From: Tyto alba
Taxonomy: Eukaryota; Chordata; Aves; Strigiformes; Tytonidae
Assembly: GCF_018691265.1 (NCBI RefSeq)
Contig: NW_024881313.1
Coordinates: forward strand, 36,573,518-36,637,517
DNA: 64,000 nt
Direction of reading: 5' to 3'
The notes under the pieces were generated by a model. It did not search any database. It saw only the letters and a list, made by a program, of their open reading frames with translations, and had not been told where the DNA came from. Positions 59,816-64,000 of the stretch are shown piece by piece. Position 1 is the stretch's first letter, and each line of letters opens with the position of its first letter. The translations under genes and the position numbers were made by a program.

Positions 59816-60632
59816 TGCAGAGGGGAAAAAAAAAATGACAGTGATCTAATAGTTGTGAACAAAATATGTCTAAAAATACGTCCAGAAACTCGAATTATTG
59901 TATGGAGGAAATATCAACATAATGACATTTGTCTTAAAAATAGCAGAACAACATCAGAATAGCAGAACTTTATGCAAGTTAATGTGGGAGGCCTGAAGTG
60001 AGACATTCCAGAACGTGGGGTTTTGCCTCAGTTTTCAGAGGTGGGGGGTGAACAGAAAAGCTGAAGAAAGGAGCAGTGAGGAACCGGTCTAAAATTCCTG
60101 AACCAAATGAAATGTTTCTGAGTGCCTAGAGATGCATCAAGTCAAGACACTGGAAACTATCTCATGGATTAATTCTGCTAAAATTGCCAACTCCTTGCAG
60201 ACGACTTGGATCCCAGCAAAATCCCTCTGTCCTGTGGTAAATTTTGTGTTTCCAGACAACATCCATCTCCAGCCATAGTGTGCAAGTCTCTCACTGTGAT
60301 GGTTAGAGGGTACCCTTAGCTGACGCTCTGCATGTTCTCCTCTGCATGTCCATCCTTGGGTGATCCTCTTGGGCTCCCCAGGGCAGCAGTGGAACCTGTC
60401 CCCCCAGTGCCACAGCAATGCCACCATGCTCCTTTCCATTTACCAACCCTGTTAGCTGCTGGCTGGACATCCCAGCCCAAGAAAACCCTGCCTTGTTGCT
60501 GGAGGGCAGGGGTGAACTCATGGAGATGCAGCTCTTGAGCCCCACAGTCCAGGAGCAAAGGGCCAAACCCTTCCCCTGGGAGAGATTGCATGGATCAAAT
60601 TGTTCAGTGGAAAAAGTTTAGGAAATAATAGC
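59816..60632. other. Non-coding DNA, no gene seen
   Basis: An A9 run is near 59827. Competing frames of up to 100 codons at 60137-60621 are in a GC-richer patch and have no domain. Confidence 0.5.
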
Positions 60633-60672
60633 TTGGAAGTCAGTGGGACTGATTTACACCATTATGTGGCCT
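60633..60672 (+). repeat. Fragment of palindromic interspersed repeat
   Basis: 'ttggaagtcagtgggactga' then 'tttacaccattatgtggcc' matches the same family as 1079-1120 (AAGTCAATGGGGCT...GATTTACACCAGCTGAGGATCTGGCC), with the terminal part shortened. Confidence 0.5.
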
Positions 60673-60859
60673 CACTTCTAACGCAAACAGCATGAAAAAT
60701 AGCTACCTAGAGTGGTTTGATTTATTTTTTCTTTAAAGGCTGCTCGACTTTTATTACTGGAAAAAGTGAACAGAGGTTCAGGGGCATAAGGACATCTTCA
60801 GCCTTCTAGGTCTGGAACCTTTCTTTAATTTCTCCAGTTGTTTCAGATAAATAATTCAA
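60673..60859. other. Non-coding DNA, no gene seen
   Basis: Short AT-leaning stretch with a T-rich run near 60725. Nothing recognised. Confidence 0.5.
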
Positions 60860-61030
60860 ATGTTTGAAACATTAAAATATCCAAAATTTAAATAATACTA
60901 CTACTTCAGTTATAAGTATAATTATGTAGAGTATGTATTCTATTACTATAGAATTAAATTATAAAAATAAAGTATTATTTATATTTATATTATTAGGAAA
61001 CAATCATTTTTTTATTTAAAAAATTTTTAA
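60860..61030. repeat. AT-rich low-complexity tract
   Basis: About 170 bases of mostly A and T ('aaataatactactacttcag', 'ttatttatatttatattatt', 'tttttatttaaaaaattttt'). No unit structure stands out and no gene is present. Confidence 0.7.
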
Positions 61031-61589
61031 ATACTCCCCAGGTAATAGCTGTCCAGGTTTTTCTCTCTGCACTGAAGAGCTGTGAAAACTTTGGGGTCCA
61101 AACCTGAGGGGTGTCCATCAACAACATCCTTTGAAGCTGTTGAAGATGAGGACACTTGAATCTCTGTAGGAAAAGGCCCAAAAAGTTTCTGGATCTGTTA
61201 CAGAGGGAAACTGGAAAGAGCTGGGAGTACTCAGCAGCTGCACAACTGAGGCAGGGTCATTGGTGAAGATTTTGGGGCAAAGTCATACAGTTTGGACTTT
61301 GTTAAAATGAAGAAAAAAGGAAAGAAGTAAAATCTGGAGGAAATGTCTTTGTCATAGAATCCTATCCTCAAAATTCTATGGCAATAAAAAATGCATCCTC
61401 CAGCACATAAAAGAGAAGAAATAAAGGTTAAACCCGGGTGGAACTTTATCGTAATTTTTTTTTTAAACCTTTTTACTTTAATTGCCAGTTGTGATGGCAG
61501 GAAAAAAAAAATATGTAAAAAGCAAGAATAGCTAAAAATAGGTCATATAAAAGGCAACATATCTAGCCATAAATTATCCAGAGCCCAAT
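61031..61589. other. Non-coding DNA, no gene seen
   Basis: Contains A/T runs at about 61452 (T10) and 61501 (A10). No recognisable element; the 62-codon minus frame at its left end is unsupported. Confidence 0.5.
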
Positions 61590-61770
61590 AAAAGCTCAGT
61601 GAATGAGACAGTGGAATGTGTGGGGGCATGAAGACATAATGATATTAAATTAGAGCTTGCCTTCAAAACTGAAGAGCATTGTGAATTACTCTCATTTAAG
61701 AGCCTTGCAGTAATCGATAGTGGCTTTTGCTGCCTGTGGACAAAATCTCATAAATTCCCTTTTATTTTAG
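61590..61770. promoter_or_regulatory. Candidate conserved non-coding element
   Basis: 'gacataatgatattaaatta', 'gaattactctcatttaagag' and 'ttgcagtaatcgatagtggc' make a non-repetitive AT-rich block. It ends in a strong acceptor-like polypyrimidine stretch, 'ttcccttttattttag'. Inference from texture. Confidence 0.3.
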
Positions 61771-61947
61771 GTGTCTGTGCAGGAGGAATGTGTGCCACGG
61801 AGGCTTCAGAAAAGGCGAGCAGAGCAGGTCCCTGTGCGGCATGTGATCCTGGCAGCGCCTGGATTCTTCATTTCAACTCGTATTTGCTCCTCCTTTCCGC
61901 CCCCGCTCCCAAGGGGAAAGCAGGGTGCTAAATGCTGGATGTGCTAA
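61771..61947 (+). other. Candidate terminal exon after strong acceptor
   Basis: After the acceptor AG (61769-61770) the frame beginning at 61771 stays open for 58 codons and stops with TAA at 61945-61947. The codon before 61771 in this frame is TAG, so the frame begins exactly at the splice junction. The predicted peptide is arginine-rich at first, then proline-containing, and is not recognised. No upstream partner exon was identified. Chance is plausible. Confidence 0.12.
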
Positions 61948-62079
61948 TTGCTGTGCCATCACACTTAAGAGGTAAAACACTGTCAAGCTGGGCTCCCTTT
62001 AGAGAAATTAAATGTCTCTGAAATCCTCTGCCTACAGTATGTGCGCCATCCAGCTGGACAACATCTCCATAATGTATCA
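61948..62079. other. Non-coding DNA
   Basis: Non-repetitive stretch with 'cagtatgtgcgccatccagc' at 62036-62055. It may belong to the same conserved-looking region as its neighbours. No gene. Confidence 0.4.
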
Positions 62080-62130
62080 CCGGGTCTGATTCTCTTCTCA
62101 CTGTGTTTAGACCAGTGTAATCCTAATGTG
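62080..62130. repeat. Fragment of palindromic interspersed repeat
   Basis: 'ccgggtctgattctcttctc' then 'gaccagtgtaatcctaatgt' resembles the archosaur/turtle motif in which 'gggtctgattctcctctcac' is followed by 'ttacaccagtgtaaatcagg'. Confidence 0.45.
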
Positions 62131-63209
62131 TAGGAACAACATTGTTTTCCGTCACATAATTTGCAGATCTTCTAGTGAGTGCCCAAAGCATCCGAATTAT
62201 TCACTTCTGCAGCTACCTGAATTTAGCAGAGCTACCGAGTACGTCTCCTTGTAAGCCCTGTCCCTTTGTGGGTGGGTACCATTTGTAGACTGGTACAATT
62301 CACATGCTTAGAAATTCATCATATTCCAAAATCGGCCAAGGAGTGCTGGTGTCTTGATTTCTAGGGTGTGAGACAATGGTGTGACAGATGTCTCTGGGCA
62401 CAGAAGGTCTGCAGAACCCGTTATCCCATAGCCAAGACTTACTACGGGCCACAGAGCTCTTCCTAAGACTTTCTAACACGCTTAAGATCTACAATAAAAG
62501 ACCACAAGTACAATGTACCACAGGAAGAGAGGAAGACACACAGAGGGCATCTCCCATGTCCAAAGTCCCAAGGGGATTCATTAAAGGCCTCCCAGAGGGA
62601 CCTAGAAAATGAGCCATGCCTCATACTATGGAAAAAGATAACAAACGCCAGCAGTCCCAACAAAGTCCCAGGATGAGCCAAGCTTCTTTGCCTTCCTGTG
62701 ATATTTGCCTTGCCTCTTGCATGTTAATAATTAACAGGAATCTGCTTCTGGGAACATTACCTTGGGAGCAGCATGTCCATCTTCCTGATGAGTTTTAGAA
62801 AACAAGCTTTCACCACAGATGGCCATGATCCTTAGAGGCACAGATGGACATGATCCTCAGAGAAGACGAGAAAGGACAGGGCTTAACTTGGCAATGAGGA
62901 GGAAAACAAACACCTGCTTTTGGCAATGGTGCTGGCCAAAGGAGTTATCAGGAGTGTTATCAGGATCTCTGGAAGGAAATTGCCCTGCTATGAAACCCAG
63001 AATCCCTCGTCCAGACGGCATTTCTTAGCCCTACATGTGAGAAAGCAGAGGCCAGCAGTTATCTGCATTCCTCTCATTCCACCAACAAAGTCTCCCCGCG
63101 GTTCATTTCCTCTAGAAAGGTATTAAGGAATATTAAAGGGATAGGAATCTGCTCATTAAAGACACGTCCGGCAGATCCCTCAATCGCAAAAGGAAAGACT
63201 GCAGGGCTT
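62131..63209. other. Non-coding DNA, no gene seen
   Basis: Frames of up to 74 codons only. A short imperfect duplication, 'agatggccatgatccttag' and 'agatggacatgatcctcag', lies at about 62818-62861. Confidence 0.5.
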
Positions 63210-63390
63210 AATTTACCCAATTGTTGATGATTGATTATCAAGGCCATTTTAAAATGCTTTTGATCCCCCAGTCCCCTCATTACAAGCGTGGCTGGGGCAG
63301 GAGTGTTGGACTATTCCCAAGTAATCTCAGGAGCCAAGGGAGCTTTGAACAAGTTTTTATTAATATTCTAATCGATAAGCATGAGGAAGC
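63210..63390. promoter_or_regulatory. Candidate conserved non-coding element
   Basis: 'tgttgatgattgattatcaa', 'cattttaaaatgcttttgat' and 'ttattaatattctaatcgat' form a non-repetitive AT-rich block with homeodomain- and GATA-like strings, including the palindrome 'cattttaaaatg'. Inference only. Confidence 0.25.
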
Positions 63391-64000
63391 AGATGAAGAA
63401 AAGCATTTTGCTGTATTGCATCCACTGTGCCAGGTTTTCAGCAGGCTTGGACAGCTTGCTTGGCTGCATAGCTGAGCTGCTGGGTGCCTTCCATGGCTGC
63501 ACGCTGGGTGTGCAACAGGACCTTTGCACGTGTGCTTGGCCATGGCAGCCTGTGCAGCTGCAGCAATTGTGCAAAGCCCTTTAGAACTGCTGCTGCAGTC
63601 ACGGCTGCTTGCTTGTTGGAAATGTGTCTGAAAAACTGGGCTACAGGGAAATGCACGTGTGGCAAGGCAGGCTGGGCTAGAGCTGCTTTGGCATACGTGG
63701 AAGCCCCCAGGTCATAATGTTTTTAAATGAGTCTTTTCATCTGAAGTGCTGAAATTTTATGTCTCTCGCTGTGAGAAGGTGAAGAAGTTCAGGAACAGCA
63801 GACCAACCCAAGGAAAGCCTGTTCTCCAAGAAGAAATGTCATCTCTCCAACATGAGTCCCCAGTGATGAGATGAACATTGCAGGCGGTGTTGCAGTGAAA
63901 GGAGGGTGGAGAACAGGCAGAGAAATGGCAGAACAGGTCCTGCCACTGGAGGCAAGGCAAAGGCCAGGAGTTTGGCACGAGAGAGAAACCCTGCATGAAG
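63391..64000. other. Non-coding DNA to window end
   Basis: From 63430 to 63700 the DNA is GC-leaning with many TGC/GCA strings, giving overlapping alanine-, cysteine- and leucine-rich frames on both strands (63280-63717). None has a domain. The sequence runs off the window end without a recognisable feature. Confidence 0.45.

Overview
This window looks like nuclear DNA of a vertebrate, most likely an archosaur and probably a bird. Stop codons are dense in all frames, microsatellites and long homopolymers are present, and AT-rich blocks alternate with CpG-rich islands. Several decayed interspersed repeats resemble families I know from birds, crocodilians and turtles: MIR/CORE-type SINEs, a possible CR1 3' end, and a palindromic repeat with a core like 'aagtcaatgga...tttacacca'. 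I see no young full-length transposon and few repeats overall, which fits a bird better than a turtle or a mammal. The species call is inference; a turtle or crocodilian cannot be excluded.

I can support no protein-coding gene. The longest open frames (about 180 codons, at 27777-28328 minus, 37925-38467 plus, 40082-40630 plus and 12410-12946 plus) show no recognisable domain. They lie in CpG-rich or C-rich DNA or are about as long as chance allows in 64 kb. The window is best described as an intergenic or intronic gene desert. The closest things to exons are three weak candidates with good splice signals: 9895-10011 (open frame, strong donor), 28560-28773 (acceptor and donor), and 61771-61947 (strong acceptor, 58 open codons).

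Layout. 1-13 kb is ordinary single-copy DNA with palindromic-repeat fragments (near 1.1, 1.5, 5.9 and 7.3 kb) and a nearly full-length minus-strand MIR at 11.76-11.98 kb. 13-19 kb has a tetranucleotide microsatellite and further SINE fragments. 19.6-23 kb holds two stretches that look like conserved non-coding sequence. 25-28.3 kb becomes GC-rich, with a 19-base G run and a CpG-rich block at 28.0-28.25 kb. 37.9-38.65 kb is the clearest CpG island. 42.7-44.05 kb holds an AT-rich candidate regulatory block and two diverged copies of one unnamed repeat. 45.7-51 kb has more candidate regulatory blocks, a possible CR1 end and a MIR. 57.2-58.6 kb is the most unusual part: clustered short hairpins, a 430-bp homeodomain-motif-rich AT block and a five-unit 42-bp minisatellite. 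The last 5 kb is AT-rich with further candidate non-coding elements.

I found no rRNA, tRNA, microRNA that I recognise, CRISPR array, operon or new defence or metabolic system. The most useful leads are the CpG island without a gene, the 57.6-58.6 kb block, and the unnamed repeat pair at 43-44 kb.
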